Assembly: GCF_009828775.2 (NCBI RefSeq)
Contig: NZ_WTSY02000004.1
Location: 32,059 to 96,058 of the forward strand
Reading direction: 5' to 3'
Length of the DNA stretch: 64,000 nt
Source of the DNA: Erysipelothrix aquatica
GTDB lineage: Bacteria > Bacillota_I > Bacilli_A > Erysipelotrichales > Erysipelotrichaceae
Shown here: in pieces, positions 1 to 9,821 of the stretch
How the letters are laid out: each line of letters opens with the position of its first letter
Numbering within the stretch: position 1 is the first letter of the stretch
Program-made: the position numbers and the translations under genes
Notes under the pieces: model-generated
Seen by the model: the letters and a program-made list of their open reading frames with translations, nothing else
Databases searched by the model: none
What the model was told of the DNA's origin: nothing

Positions 1-278
1 TTGACCTTGGTAAAAATGTTGATGTGTTATCCGGAGGTGAACGACAACGTGTTTACATTGCAATCTTTGTATCACTTGCGACGACGGTCCTTTTATTAGA
101 TGAGCCAACGGCTGCATTGGACAAAGCAACGGGTTCCAGAGTTCTTGAGAATATTAAAAATTATATAAAAACCAAGCAGATGACCGCACTGGTTATCAGT
201 CATGACCCTGACTTGGCGCGTGAGTACGCAGATGCATTGATTGACTTTAATGCTGTGAAACGAGGTGAAAACTCATGA
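1..278 (+). CDS. fetA: ABC transporter ATP-binding protein, FetA-like (5' end outside window)
   Basis: This is the C-terminal part of an ABC ATPase; the reading frame is already open at base 3 and continues off the left edge. The signature motif LSGGERQRV and the Walker B/D-loop stretch LLLDEPTAALD are visible, followed by the H-loop segment ISHDPD. The Walker A part is missing because of the window boundary. The stop overlaps the start of the next gene in an ATGA arrangement, so the two are translationally coupled. Because the partner is a FetB/UPF0014 permease, this is most likely the ATPase of a FetAB-type exporter, which in E. coli is linked to iron efflux. Substrate assignment here is by family only. 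Confidence 0.8.
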   Translation, partial: DLGKNVDVLSGGERQRVYIAIFVSLATTVLLLDEPTAALDKATGSRVLENIKNYIKTKQMTALVISHDPDLAREYADALIDFNAVKRGENS

Positions 279-1066
279 ATTCTGGCATTATTCAACTCGA
301 CATTCTCCAATTTTCAACTGTATACGTCCTACTCATACTTGTTTTAGCAATTATGAAATATGCAAAAATCGATCAAAGCAAACTGCTCTTCGTAGCGAGT
401 TTACGGATGTCGATTCAACTCTACCTTGCGGGACTTGTGTTAACGTATGTTTTTGGCAATCCCCACCCTTTGTTTGTGGTCGCATATTTGGTTGCGATGG
501 TTATCTTCGCGAGCCATCGCATCCTCAAACAAAATCAACGCCTGAATAAAGCCTTTCGTCGCCGTATTGTCATGGCCATCGCAGGTTGCGGCACTCTGAT
601 TCTTGTCTTTTTTGTTACACTGGTCGTTCGTACCGATTTCTTCAACCCACAGTACACAATCTCGTTGGGTGGTATGATTTTCGGAAACTCAATGACAGCC
701 GTGAATTTGGGACTCAAGGCCTTTACACAGAACCTTGACCAAGAACGTGCAAAATCCGAAACCCTCCTTAATGCCGGTATCGAACCCAAAGCAATTCTGA
801 TGCCGCATGTAAAGAATGGTTTAGAAATGGCATTCATCCCAACATTAAATTCCATGCTTAATATGGGAATTATTGCATTACCAGGGATGATGACAGGGCA
901 AATTCTGTCGGGTACATTACCACTTACGGCTATTATGTACCAAATTGCCATCATGATTTCGATTGCAACGAGCGTCACCTTGACAGCTTTTGTGGCTCTC
1001 TACTGGGGATACCCTACTTTAATTTCACAACGAAAACAAATAACATGGTATCAACATGAGCAATAG
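275..1066 (+). CDS. fetB: FetB / UPF0014 family ABC transporter permease
   Basis: This 263-residue polytopic membrane protein matches the UPF0014 (YbbM/FetB) family along its whole length. Family hallmarks seen are the early helix with ASLRMSIQLYLAGL, the central GNSMTAVNLGLKAF segment, the cytoplasmic KAILMPHVKNGLEMAFIP stretch and the following LPGMMTGQILSG motif. E. coli FetAB is associated with iron export and oxidative stress resistance; the same role is inferred here. It starts 4 bases inside the ATPase gene and its last 11 bases overlap the following glucosaminidase gene, so the three form one transcription unit. Confidence 0.88.
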   Translation: MNSGIIQLDILQFSTVYVLLILVLAIMKYAKIDQSKLLFVASLRMSIQLYLAGLVLTYVFGNPHPLFVVAYLVAMVIFASHRILKQNQRLNKAFRRRIVMAIAGCGTLILVFFVTLVVRTDFFNPQYTISLGGMIFGNSMTAVNLGLKAFTQNLDQERAKSETLLNAGIEPKAILMPHVKNGLEMAFIPTLNSMLNMGIIALPGMMTGQILSGTLPLTAIMYQIAIMISIATSVTLTAFVALYWGYPTLISQRKQITWYQHEQ

Positions 1067-1610
1067 ACGCCGTAAAAAACAACCAAGTATGATTGGATGG
1101 GTTCTGCTCGTTTTCGTCGTATCGATGGGTTTTATGATGATCCGGGAGCATTTTGCCCAGCCCAAGATATCATTTCAAGAACAGTTTATTGAAACCTTGA
1201 ATGCCAATATGACTCCGCATCCAACATTTAAAAGTGTTGTCTATGCGCAAGCTATTCTTGAGTCCAATTGGGGTCAAAGTGAACTATCAACCGAAGCAAA
1301 TAATCTTTTTGGAATTAAAGGTGACTATCACGGGGAATCCTATACTGTTACCACAACTGAGTTCGAAGATGGTTCCTTTGCCTCAATGGAGGATACCTTT
1401 CGACGATACCCCGATTATCGAACATCGATTGCGGACCATGCTGAATTGATGTATCTTTCGCGTTATGACGGTGTGCGAGAAGCGCAAACGTACCGTGAAG
1501 CTGCCCAAGCGCTACAAGACGGCGGTTATGCGACTGACCCTAACTACGCTTCCAAGCTTATCGAAATCATTGAGACATACCGCTTGTTTGAATATGACCA
1601 TGCACAATAA
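1056..1610 (+). CDS. membrane-anchored glucosaminidase (peptidoglycan hydrolase)
   Basis: The 184-residue product has a basic N-terminus, one membrane segment at about residues 12-27 (signal-anchor) and a glucosaminidase domain of the FlgJ/LytG type (PF01832). The region with QAILESNWGQSELSTEANNL carries the expected catalytic Glu, followed by FGIKG and the YRTSIADHAELM helix. It would cleave the glycan strands of peptidoglycan at the outer face of the membrane. The start overlaps fetB by 11 bases and lacks a clear ribosome site, so translation may depend on coupling. A hairpin terminator follows directly. Confidence 0.85.
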   Translation: MSNRRRKKQPSMIGWVLLVFVVSMGFMMIREHFAQPKISFQEQFIETLNANMTPHPTFKSVVYAQAILESNWGQSELSTEANNLFGIKGDYHGESYTVTTTEFEDGSFASMEDTFRRYPDYRTSIADHAELMYLSRYDGVREAQTYREAAQALQDGGYATDPNYASKLIEIIETYRLFEYDHAQ

Positions 1611-1637
1611 AACCGCACGATAACGTGCGGTTTCTTT
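1609..1637. terminator. bidirectional intrinsic terminator
   Basis: A 10-bp perfect stem (AAACCGCACG / CGTGCGGTTT) with an ATAA loop is followed by a T-rich tract on the + strand and preceded by an A-rich stretch. It lies between the convergent glucosaminidase gene and the ABC exporter gene and can serve both. Confidence 0.9.
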
Positions 1638-3395
1638 TTAATCGACAGTTGTTTCAAATACAAATTGGTTATTGTAAAGTTCCGCGTAATGATTGCCATC
1701 AGCAAGTAAAGACTCATGGGTCCCTTCTTCAATGATACGACCATTCTCGAGAACTACAATCTTATCTGCTTTGAGGATTGTTTTTAAGCGGTGTGCAATC
1801 ACAAAACTTGTACGCCCTTCAATCACAACATCCATCGCTTTTTGAATGTCAGCTTCGGTTACAGTATCGACATTACTTGTTGCTTCATCCAGAATTAATA
1901 AATCTGGATCTACCAACATCGTTCGTGCAATACTAATCAATTGTTTTTGACCAACACTCATACGACTGTTGCTTTCGCTTACAACCGTATCATAGCCATC
2001 TTCAAGCGTCATAATAAAATCATGAACATTGGCTTGTTTCGCAACGCGTTCAATGGCTTCCTGAGATGCCTGAGGATCTCCAAAAGCAATATTGTCGCGA
2101 ATTGTACCTGTAAACAATACAGAATCTTGGAGCACGATACCGACATGTTTCCGTAGCGTTGGTAATGAGATATCGCGAATATCGCGGCCATCAAACTCGA
2201 TTCGACCTTGACGGACATCATAGAAGCGATTTAGAAGATTCATAATCGTTGTCTTACCAGAACCTGTATGGCCAACAAGTGCGACCATTTGTCCCTTATC
2301 CGCTGATATATTAATACCATGAAGAACCAGCGACTCGTCATAACCAAACGATACATCAACTAAATTAACATCACCATGAATACCATCGATCGCCGTTACT
2401 GTGCTGCGATCTTTTTCATCTTCTTCCTGAAGTACTTCCATGATACGCGATGCACCCGCAAACGCTAACTGCATTTGCGTATATTGTGATGCAATCTGTG
2501 ATAAAGGTTGGTAAATCATTCGGACATATTGTGTAAATAAAAAGATGGTACCAGCAGCTTGTGCTATAGGAAGACGACCAACTGAGGTCATCCACGCACC
2601 GTAGAAGATTACAATTCCAGTACTTAGCATTGAAAGACCTTGAAGCGTAGGAAAGAGGACATTTGAATAAAATTGCCCTTTAAACGTTGCCTCAAACAAG
2701 GCTTCATTTTTTTCATGAAACTGTCTGCGCGATGCATCGTGCAGACCATTCGCAATAACCAGCTTTTGTCCAGAGAATTGTTCATCAACATAACCGTTCA
2801 TTTCTCCGACACGTTTTTGTTGTAAGATTACAAATTTCTGCGCCTGCTTAATGATGTAGATGGCTGCACCAATAATCACGGGCGACATCGACAAAACTAC
2901 AAACGATAATTCAACATGATTCATAAACATCATGATTATGGTTACAACGAGCATAAATGTATTGACCATTATTTGATGGATGGATTGGTTTAATGTGTTC
3001 GAAATATTATCCAAGTCACTGGTAAAACGTGACAATATGTCTCCATCATTCGATTTGTCAAAGTATTCAATCGGAAGTCCTTCGAGTTTTTCAAAAAGAT
3101 CCTTTCGCATGTCATTAGTTGCATCTCCTGAGATTTGCGACATTAACACGTTTTGAATCAAATTGAATACCCATGATGCCACCGCAAAGATGACCATGAG
3201 CATAATAACTCTAAAGAATCCTGATTTATCTTGGCTACCCATGATATAGGCACCCAATTCATTAATTCCTTCACCAATAAATTCTGGTGATTTAACCGTC
3301 AAGAATGTACTTACGATTAACGCTGCAATCACAACCCACAGCTTGAGACTGTGAACTTTGATATATTTCCAAAAATAACCCAATGTGTTTTTCAT
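1638..3395 (-). CDS. heterodimeric ABC exporter, subunit with complete catalytic Glu
   Basis: This is a 585-residue ABC half-transporter: six membrane helices (about residues 15-310), then a nucleotide-binding domain. Walker A is GHTGSGKT and Walker B ends LLILDEATSNVD, with the catalytic Glu present. The signature is SVGQKQ instead of SGGQ, which is degenerate. It starts 9 bases after the upstream ABC gene with a good AGGAGG site. Together the two resemble LmrCD/TM287-288-type heterodimeric multidrug exporters, where one ATP site is degenerate and the other active. The exported substrate is unknown. Confidence 0.92.
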   Translation of the reverse strand: MKNTLGYFWKYIKVHSLKLWVVIAALIVSTFLTVKSPEFIGEGINELGAYIMGSQDKSGFFRVIMLMVIFAVASWVFNLIQNVLMSQISGDATNDMRKDLFEKLEGLPIEYFDKSNDGDILSRFTSDLDNISNTLNQSIHQIMVNTFMLVVTIIMMFMNHVELSFVVLSMSPVIIGAAIYIIKQAQKFVILQQKRVGEMNGYVDEQFSGQKLVIANGLHDASRRQFHEKNEALFEATFKGQFYSNVLFPTLQGLSMLSTGIVIFYGAWMTSVGRLPIAQAAGTIFLFTQYVRMIYQPLSQIASQYTQMQLAFAGASRIMEVLQEEDEKDRSTVTAIDGIHGDVNLVDVSFGYDESLVLHGINISADKGQMVALVGHTGSGKTTIMNLLNRFYDVRQGRIEFDGRDIRDISLPTLRKHVGIVLQDSVLFTGTIRDNIAFGDPQASQEAIERVAKQANVHDFIMTLEDGYDTVVSESNSRMSVGQKQLISIARTMLVDPDLLILDEATSNVDTVTEADIQKAMDVVIEGRTSFVIAHRLKTILKADKIVVLENGRIIEEGTHESLLADGNHYAELYNNQFVFETTVD

Positions 3396-3404
3396 AAGTA
3401 CCTC

Positions 3405-5138
3405 CTATTCTTCTGACACAAAGAGGTTTTTGCCTTTTTGCGATTCAAAAATACGTTGATAGATTTCTGATGTTTTCATGAGTGACTCGTGGGTTCCTTG
3501 AGCCACCAACTCGCCATCATCAAGAACCAGAATGTTGTTGGCATGAATGATTGACGAAATTTTCTGAGAAACAATAATTTTTGTTGTATCGGGTAAGTCA
3601 GTCTTCAAGGCCTCTTGAACTTTTTTCTCACTCTTTGCATCAAGGGCACTCGTGCTATCGTCAAGAATTAACACTTTCGGATTACCAACTAAGCCCCGTG
3701 CTATTGATAAACGTTGCTTTTGCCCACCTGAGAAGTTAGCACCACGTTGGTAGACTTCTGACTCAAAGCCTTTGGGTTCTTTCGCAATAAACTCAGACGC
3801 TTGGGCAATATCCGCAGCGCGTTGCATCGCTTCAAGACTGGCATCTTTTTTCCCTTGGCGAATTGTATCCGCAATGGTTCCTGAGAATAGTGTTGGTCGC
3901 TGTAACACAAGTGCAACATCTTGACGTAAGACTGCTTCAGAAACTGCTTTTAAATCTTGATTTCCGATGAGTACACGCCCGGATGATGGATCATAAATAC
4001 GCGCCATCAATTGGACCAATGAGGTTTTTCCAGCACCAGTGGCACCGACAATCCCCAATGTCTCACCATGTTTAACACTAAAGCTGATATGTTTCAAGGT
4101 GTCAGGTGTATCTTCTGCGTAGGCAAAAGACACATCTTCAAAGACAACATCCCCTGTCGCAATCGTCTCAGATTCACTGACGTAATCCATATCACGCACG
4201 GTTTCCATTACTTCTTTAATACGTCCTAAAGAAACAAAAGCACGTGATGAGAAGCTAACCATCATACCACCAATCATTAAGGACATCATAACCATAACTA
4301 AGTAACTGATAAAGGACACAGAGTTTCCGATGATACTTGGGTCTACTTCTGCACTACGTCCTACCAGAATCATTACGAGGGCAATCCCTGTATCCATTAT
4401 TAGGAAAAAGGAAGGCATCATGATTGAGAAGATATAGCCAATTTGAATTGTTTCTTTAGTGAGGATATCACTTTCAGTATTGAATTTTGCTTTCTCTGAA
4501 TCTTCTTGAACGAATGATTTTACGACACGCATGCCAATGAAGTTTTCTTTTGCAATCGCATTAATTTTCTCAATTAACATTTGGATTTTTCCAAAGCGAG
4601 GTCCCATTTTCCCAAAAGCTGCGCCGACAACAAGGCCAACTAAAGCAATCGCTAAAATAACGATCCACCAAAATTGTGGTAAAACTGTCATTGCAAGAAT
4701 AAAACTTCCGATAAACATTACCGGGATACGTGTTAAGGATTGCAACATGATCATGATCAAGTTTTGAACTTGTTGGGTGTCGTTAACAAGGCGAATCACG
4801 AGATTACTTGCACTAAATTTTTCAATGTTACTGTAGGAGAATTCTTGTACCTTTTCAAAAATTTCCCCACGTAATTCACTCCCAACACGTTGTGCAATCC
4901 GTGCTGCGATGACGGTATTTAGAATCCCTGCTACAAATCCAAGCAATGCTAAACCGATAAGAATTACACCCAATCGTGTAATTGTACTTGTGTCCTGTTG
5001 AACAATTGCTGTAATGATTGTTGCAAGGATATTTGGTTGGATTAACTGTGCTGCTGCAGAGGTTCCAATTAATACAAATGAGGCAACAAACCACCATTTA
5101 TATTTTTTTATGTATTTCCCTAAAATATCCATACACAT
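3405..5138 (-). CDS. heterodimeric ABC exporter, subunit with degenerate Walker B
   Basis: This 577-residue half-transporter has six membrane segments followed by an ATPase domain. Walker A is GATGAGKT and the signature is the canonical NFSGGQKQR. The residue after Walker B is Asp instead of the catalytic Glu (LILDDSTSALD). That pairs with the degenerate SVGQ signature of the downstream subunit: the poor Walker B and the poor signature meet in the same composite site, as in known asymmetric exporters. Either of two in-frame ATGs, six bases apart, could be the start. A TATAAT -10-like box lies upstream at about 5182-5187. Confidence 0.92.
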   Translation of the reverse strand: MCMDILGKYIKKYKWWFVASFVLIGTSAAAQLIQPNILATIITAIVQQDTSTITRLGVILIGLALLGFVAGILNTVIAARIAQRVGSELRGEIFEKVQEFSYSNIEKFSASNLVIRLVNDTQQVQNLIMIMLQSLTRIPVMFIGSFILAMTVLPQFWWIVILAIALVGLVVGAAFGKMGPRFGKIQMLIEKINAIAKENFIGMRVVKSFVQEDSEKAKFNTESDILTKETIQIGYIFSIMMPSFFLIMDTGIALVMILVGRSAEVDPSIIGNSVSFISYLVMVMMSLMIGGMMVSFSSRAFVSLGRIKEVMETVRDMDYVSESETIATGDVVFEDVSFAYAEDTPDTLKHISFSVKHGETLGIVGATGAGKTSLVQLMARIYDPSSGRVLIGNQDLKAVSEAVLRQDVALVLQRPTLFSGTIADTIRQGKKDASLEAMQRAADIAQASEFIAKEPKGFESEVYQRGANFSGGQKQRLSIARGLVGNPKVLILDDSTSALDAKSEKKVQEALKTDLPDTTKIIVSQKISSIIHANNILVLDDGELVAQGTHESLMKTSEIYQRIFESQKGKNLFVSEE

Positions 5139-5346
5139 TTTCTCCTCTTAAATATCATTTCGTTGGGTAAGTCTCGAACATTATACAAGACTTATTTTTT
5201 ATTGTATACAGAGATGCAACGACGATCCTTTGATTTTTTATTTTCAGAAAATGAACAATAATGAACAACGTTCGTTTTCCCCACTGTTAGAGCCATATAT
5301 CCACTGAACATGCATTATTAATGAACTTTCGAAACTTTTTTCACAA

Positions 5347-5372
5347 ATGAAAAAAAGTGCGAATGCACTTTT
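5347..5372 (-). terminator. intrinsic terminator of the importer/mgtC operon
   Basis: On the minus strand the hairpin AAAAAGTGC-ATTC-GCACTTTTTTT directly follows the MgtC-family stop codon and ends in a T tract. Confidence 0.85.
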
Positions 5373-6080
5373 TTAAAACTGTAACACGGTTAGAACGCCC
5401 AATGTTTTCTTTAGCGATGAAACCAATTCATCGTGATCAATTTCCTTGTCCAATTGGATAATAAACTGTGTATTATAAATCCGTTCTTCGCCATCTCTCA
5501 AGGTTGGAAGTTTATTGGATTCAATTTCAATAATTCGTGCATGAGCTGCTTCGAGTGAACTTACGAATTGTTGGAGATTGAAACAACTAGTATAGGATAT
5601 GTAGATTTCAATAGTGGAAACACCATTTTGAAGAATCGACATCCGCGACAGTACTTTGAAGATTATGATTTCAAAAATTACGGATCCGATGGCTCCTTCA
5701 TAAAATCCAATACCAACAGCAATCCCCATACAAGCACTAAACCAAATAGTTGCAGCAGATGTTAGTCCCTTAATTCGATTACCACCCATGACAAGGATGG
5801 TACCTGCACCTAGAAACCCAATACCGCTAATTACTTGTGCGGGCATTCGCGATAAATCCGTACTTCCCGTTAATTCACTGATGTACTGACTGGTGAGGAT
5901 TACTAACGCTGACCCCACGGCAACCACACTGTGTGTTTTTAAACCCGCTGGGCTACCTTTTCGCGAACGATCGGTTCCAATCATGGCCCCAAGAATCATC
6001 GCTAAGCCTAACCGTAGTAAGATTGTAAAGAAGGAAAACTCATGCAACGCGTTCATAATTGCTACGAGACTATCGATCAT
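5373..6080 (-). CDS. MgtC/SapB family membrane protein
   Basis: The 235-residue product has about five hydrophobic helices and the conserved MgtC core: LRLGLAMILGAMIGTDRSRK, then GLKTHSVVAVGSA, then QVISGIGFLGAGTI. A C-terminal soluble domain of about 80 residues resembles the ACT-like tail of longer MgtC proteins. MgtC proteins are linked to Mg2+-limited and acid growth and to virulence; the biochemical role is debated. The start overlaps the end of the ABC permease gene by 11 bases, making it the last gene of the transporter operon. Confidence 0.88.
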   Translation of the reverse strand: MIDSLVAIMNALHEFSFFTILLRLGLAMILGAMIGTDRSRKGSPAGLKTHSVVAVGSALVILTSQYISELTGSTDLSRMPAQVISGIGFLGAGTILVMGGNRIKGLTSAATIWFSACMGIAVGIGFYEGAIGSVIFEIIIFKVLSRMSILQNGVSTIEIYISYTSCFNLQQFVSSLEAAHARIIEIESNKLPTLRDGEERIYNTQFIIQLDKEIDHDELVSSLKKTLGVLTVLQF

Positions 6081-7767
6081 CTTTTTGTGTTAAGTAAAGC
6101 GTAATCGAAGAAATTATCATTAATACGACTGTATAGACAAAGGACATTGCGATTGCATTGGTTGATGCAATATCATCACTTGCCGCCTTAACAATAACAC
6201 CCAATGGTGAATAAAGTGGATGATAGAGGAATACTGTCAAATCATACTCAGCAAGAAGACTGTTAAAGTTTAACGCGATAACCGAAAGAAGTACTGGTAA
6301 GATGATGGGAATAATAATTCGACGTAACGTGTAGAACTTACTTGCGCCCATCGACTGCGCGGCTTCTTCTAAACTATCTTCAATACTATAGAATGCTGAC
6401 CGAATCATTCTAAACGAAAACGGCAGTTTCACTACAATGTATCCCAGAAGAAGAATGACGAGTGTGCCTATCAAGACTTTATTTCCAACGATTAGTCTGG
6501 ACTGATCATAAGTTAACATGAGTCCTAAGGCAATCAGTGTCGATGGTAAAATCCAAGGGATTAGCATACTGTATTCAAAGAATGCATTCGTCTTTGATTT
6601 TCCTTTGTGGACAATTCGCGATACGATCACTGCAATGGCCGTAACGATTACAGCAGCACTAATTGCATAAATCACACTAATGAGATATGGCTTGAATGCT
6701 GATGCATCCACAAAGAGACGTTGGAAGTTTTCAAGTGTAAATGAACTAAACGCTAAGTTTCCGGTTGTGATTGCTAATGAATTGGAGAATGCAAAGAGGA
6801 TAACAAGAACAACTGGAAGTGTGTAAATAAAGAACAGAGCATAGGCTGTAATATGAGCTAAGATGTTAAGTCCCTTATTTTCAATTTTTTGTTTCTGTAA
6901 TTTCGTCTTAGTTTTAGAAATCGAAATGTAGTTTTTTCCTTTTTCGAGCTTGTTTTGAATCATCAGCAAGAGAATCGTCGCCACACCCAGAATCACAGCT
7001 AGCAAAGCTGCGAGTTCTTGTGAACTCGGTGTTTTCGCAAATGCCATGATCATCGGGTTAATGGTTTGAAAGTTTGGACCTCCGACTATTAACGGCGCCG
7101 ACATGGCCCCTAAACCTGTTAAAAATGTAAGGATTGTGACTGCAAAGAAGGTTGGTCGAAGCGTTGGCATCACAACTTTCATCAGAATACTTGTTCCTGA
7201 CGCACCTAAGTTTTTAGCTGCCTCAATTGTATGGTAATCCAAACCCCTGATCGCATTTCTTAAGAAAATCATGTGATTTGACGTCACAGAGAACGTCATC
7301 ACAAAGACAACCGCAAAATAACCTGTGAACCAGTTAGCATTCATGGCTGGAAACAATCCTGTCAAAAGATTTGTAACGATCCCCGTAGGCCCATAAATGA
7401 ATTTATATCCACTTACTAAAACAACCCCACCATAAATTAGTGTACTCATATAGCCCAGGCGAAGTATTTTCGCACCTTTGATTTCAAAGTACTCCGTAAA
7501 GAGAACAATCAATGTTCCAACAATATTTACAGTGATTACCAAGGTAAATGCAAGAACGAAACTATTCATCAATGCTTTCATAGCACGTTCTGATGTTAAT
7601 ATTTTCCCAAATGCATCTGTGGAAAACTGTCCATTTTTGAAGAAAATACTGACTAATAGATTTGCATTCGGGTAAATTACAAACGCGATTAAGAACCACG
7701 CAATTACAAGTTTAACGGCAAGGCTACCGAGTTTAATATTATGAAATTTTTCTTTTATTGTTTCCAT
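6070..7767 (-). CDS. ABC importer permease, two fused permease halves (AfuB/FbpB type)
   Basis: The 565-residue protein carries two homologous binding-protein-dependent permease domains with about twelve membrane helices. Each half contains the cytoplasmic EAA loop that docks the ATPase: IEAAKNLGASG near residue 183 and LEEAAQSMGASKF near residue 464. The fused layout is typical of the FbpB/AfuB/PhnU-like branch. A GGGGGG ribosome site lies just before the ATG, and it follows the ATPase gene after 8 bases. It forms the channel of the importer encoded with the two upstream genes. Confidence 0.9.
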   Translation of the reverse strand: METIKEKFHNIKLGSLAVKLVIAWFLIAFVIYPNANLLVSIFFKNGQFSTDAFGKILTSERAMKALMNSFVLAFTLVITVNIVGTLIVLFTEYFEIKGAKILRLGYMSTLIYGGVVLVSGYKFIYGPTGIVTNLLTGLFPAMNANWFTGYFAVVFVMTFSVTSNHMIFLRNAIRGLDYHTIEAAKNLGASGTSILMKVVMPTLRPTFFAVTILTFLTGLGAMSAPLIVGGPNFQTINPMIMAFAKTPSSQELAALLAVILGVATILLLMIQNKLEKGKNYISISKTKTKLQKQKIENKGLNILAHITAYALFFIYTLPVVLVILFAFSNSLAITTGNLAFSSFTLENFQRLFVDASAFKPYLISVIYAISAAVIVTAIAVIVSRIVHKGKSKTNAFFEYSMLIPWILPSTLIALGLMLTYDQSRLIVGNKVLIGTLVILLLGYIVVKLPFSFRMIRSAFYSIEDSLEEAAQSMGASKFYTLRRIIIPIILPVLLSVIALNFNSLLAEYDLTVFLYHPLYSPLGVIVKAASDDIASTNAIAMSFVYTVVLMIISSITLYLTQKDDR

Positions 7768-7775
7768 AATCCCCC

Positions 7776-8774
7776 CTAAAACTGCATGACATCTTCAGGA
7801 TTGATCGCGAAAGTAAGGACCTCATTGATGGCGTATTGGCGATCTGTCATATTTTTTTCAATATGTTTGAACTCTTGACCAAATGCCGATACAACATATG
7901 TGCTAACTTGTCCATTAAACATGACTTCTTTAATTTCACCTTCGAATTCAAAGTGTTCATTTTGACTACGATGAATGCGTTCAATACGAATATAACCTGG
8001 TTTTGTAACGTCAAGCTTTGATGTTGTAGCAGAAATTGCCTCAATAAAAGGGACCTCAAGTTTATTGATAGCACCAATAAACTCACAGACAAATTCAGTT
8101 TGAGAATTATTGTATATTTCGAAAGGGGTTCCGACTTGTTCGATTTTTCCATGATTGAAAACAGCGATTCTATCCGATAACTCAAGTGCTTCATCTTGAT
8201 CATGTGTTACGTATAATGTGGTGATGCCTAACTCTCGTTGCAAACGTTTGAGCTCCTGACGTAATCCCACGCGAAGCTTTGCATCAAGATTTGATAACGG
8301 TTCGTCCAGGCAGAGAATTTTGGGTTCCATGACAATAGCACGGGCTAGCGCCACACGTTGTTGTTGGCCACCGGATAATTCCGAAACATTTTTATAGAGC
8401 TGTTCCTCTTTTAATTCAATTTTCTGAGCCACATCCATAATTTTCTGGTGAATCACATCTTTAGATAGTTTTTTGACACGCAATCCAAATGCAATGTTCT
8501 CGTATACGTTCATCGTTGGAAAGAGTGCATAACTCTGAAAAACCATTCCAATTTGACGTTGTTCAACCGTTTGCTTTGTAATGCGATCATCCGCCACATA
8601 GATATCCCCTTGTGATGGTGATAAGAAGCCAACAAGTGCTCGTAAAGTTGTAGTTTTACCACAACCTGAAGGGCCTAGAAAGGTGAAAAATTCACCCTCC
8701 TCAACCTCTAAGTTAAGATTTTCAATAGCAACGAAGTCACCGTATTTAATTTCTATATTCTCAAATTTAATCAT
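7776..8774 (-). CDS. ABC importer ATP-binding protein (PotA/UgpC/FbpC type)
   Basis: This is a 332-residue ATPase with Walker A GPSGCGKTT, Q-loop VFQSYALFP, signature SELSGGQQQRVALARA, Walker B LCLDEPLSNLD and H-loop YVTHDQDEA. A C-terminal regulatory (TOBE-like) domain follows from about residue 240. It is the single ATPase for the fused permease next to it. The C-terminal domain could bind a regulator or substrate, as in UgpC/MalK relatives. Substrate class is inferred from neighbours only: a phosphodiesterase gene upstream suggests an organophosphate, while the protein family would also allow iron. Confidence 0.9.
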   Translation of the reverse strand: MIKFENIEIKYGDFVAIENLNLEVEEGEFFTFLGPSGCGKTTTLRALVGFLSPSQGDIYVADDRITKQTVEQRQIGMVFQSYALFPTMNVYENIAFGLRVKKLSKDVIHQKIMDVAQKIELKEEQLYKNVSELSGGQQQRVALARAIVMEPKILCLDEPLSNLDAKLRVGLRQELKRLQRELGITTLYVTHDQDEALELSDRIAVFNHGKIEQVGTPFEIYNNSQTEFVCEFIGAINKLEVPFIEAISATTSKLDVTKPGYIRIERIHRSQNEHFEFEGEIKEVMFNGQVSTYVVSAFGQEFKHIEKNMTDRQYAINEVLTFAINPEDVMQF

Positions 8775-8796
8775 AGTCTTCCCTTCCTAATTCATA

Positions 8797-9810
8797 CTAT
8801 TGAACAAATTCTAATTCAGCTTTTTCCACCCATTGGTCAATATTTTTGGTTACAAATTCCCAGTCAATGTCTTGTGCATGGACTGAATTCATAAATTCTA
8901 TGACGTCTGCGGAAGCATTTTTCATTGCTTCTGGATGAGCAGGGATTGTTCCAAACTTTTCACTCCATGCCGCTTGTGTTTCGGCTGATCCGAACCAGTT
9001 TGCGAATTCTGTTGCAAGTTCTTTTTTCGAATCATTTAGAATTGCGACTTGTTCAACGACATACGGTACTCCAATTTCTGGTGAGATAACACCAAACTTG
9101 TAATCACGTTCGCCTTGATGTTGCATGACCCCTGATCCCCACATCATGGAAATTGGACGTTCTCCTGATATTACATTTCCAATGTAATCTTCACCTTTTA
9201 TTTCAAAATGAGCATTTTGAATGTAAGCTTTCGCAACCTTCCAGCCTTCTTCTGAGACTCCAAGAACGCCACTTGGATCTGCATAACGAACAAGAATACT
9301 TGAGTATAATGTTTTTCCTGTACCGCCACCTAAACTAAATACATTGTATTGATCTTTGTATTTTGGATCTGCAAATTCAACAATATCCTTTGGTACATCG
9401 TTACCAACTGCACTTTCATTATAAATAAAGACTAAAGGTTGAACGACGATTGGATAGTAATGCTTTCCGTCACCTAATGATGTATCCACATCCTTCGCCC
9501 ACGTTGGTGTATATTCAACAAGCATGTCCTGTGCTTTTAACTTCTCAAATTCAATCGTATTCAATCCATAAACCATATCAGCAATCGCGTTGTTTTTTTC
9601 AGCGATAAGACGGTTTGTGAGATCACCAGCTGGGATTGGAACAATTTCAACTGTGAAGCCTGCTTCTTTTGCTTTTTCAGTTAACCATTCGCCCCGACCA
9701 TCGCTTGCCGAGTTCGAATAAATAACCAGGGAATCTTTTTTCTCTGCAGTGCTACCACATCCTGTCAATACCAATAATGTTACAAGAATGCTTACTATAA
9801 TTTTTTTCAT
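8797..9810 (-). CDS. extracellular solute-binding lipoprotein (AfuA/FbpA-like)
   Basis: The 337-residue lipoprotein has a signal peptide ending in the lipobox LTGC (Cys near residue 17) and an iron/phosphonate-type periplasmic binding fold. A longer frame begins upstream inside the phosphodiesterase gene, but AGGAG is well spaced for the second of two adjacent ATGs, so I place the start at 9810. I do not see the YYxxR-like iron-binding motif typical of true FbpA. AfuA relatives bind hexose phosphates, and the neighbouring phosphodiesterase also suggests a phosphorylated ligand. Confidence 0.85.
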   Translation of the reverse strand: MKKIIVSILVTLLVLTGCGSTAEKKDSLVIYSNSASDGRGEWLTEKAKEAGFTVEIVPIPAGDLTNRLIAEKNNAIADMVYGLNTIEFEKLKAQDMLVEYTPTWAKDVDTSLGDGKHYYPIVVQPLVFIYNESAVGNDVPKDIVEFADPKYKDQYNVFSLGGGTGKTLYSSILVRYADPSGVLGVSEEGWKVAKAYIQNAHFEIKGEDYIGNVISGERPISMMWGSGVMQHQGERDYKFGVISPEIGVPYVVEQVAILNDSKKELATEFANWFGSAETQAAWSEKFGTIPAHPEAMKNASADVIEFMNSVHAQDIDWEFVTKNIDQWVEKAELEFVQ

Positions 9811-9821
9811 CATAATCTCCT

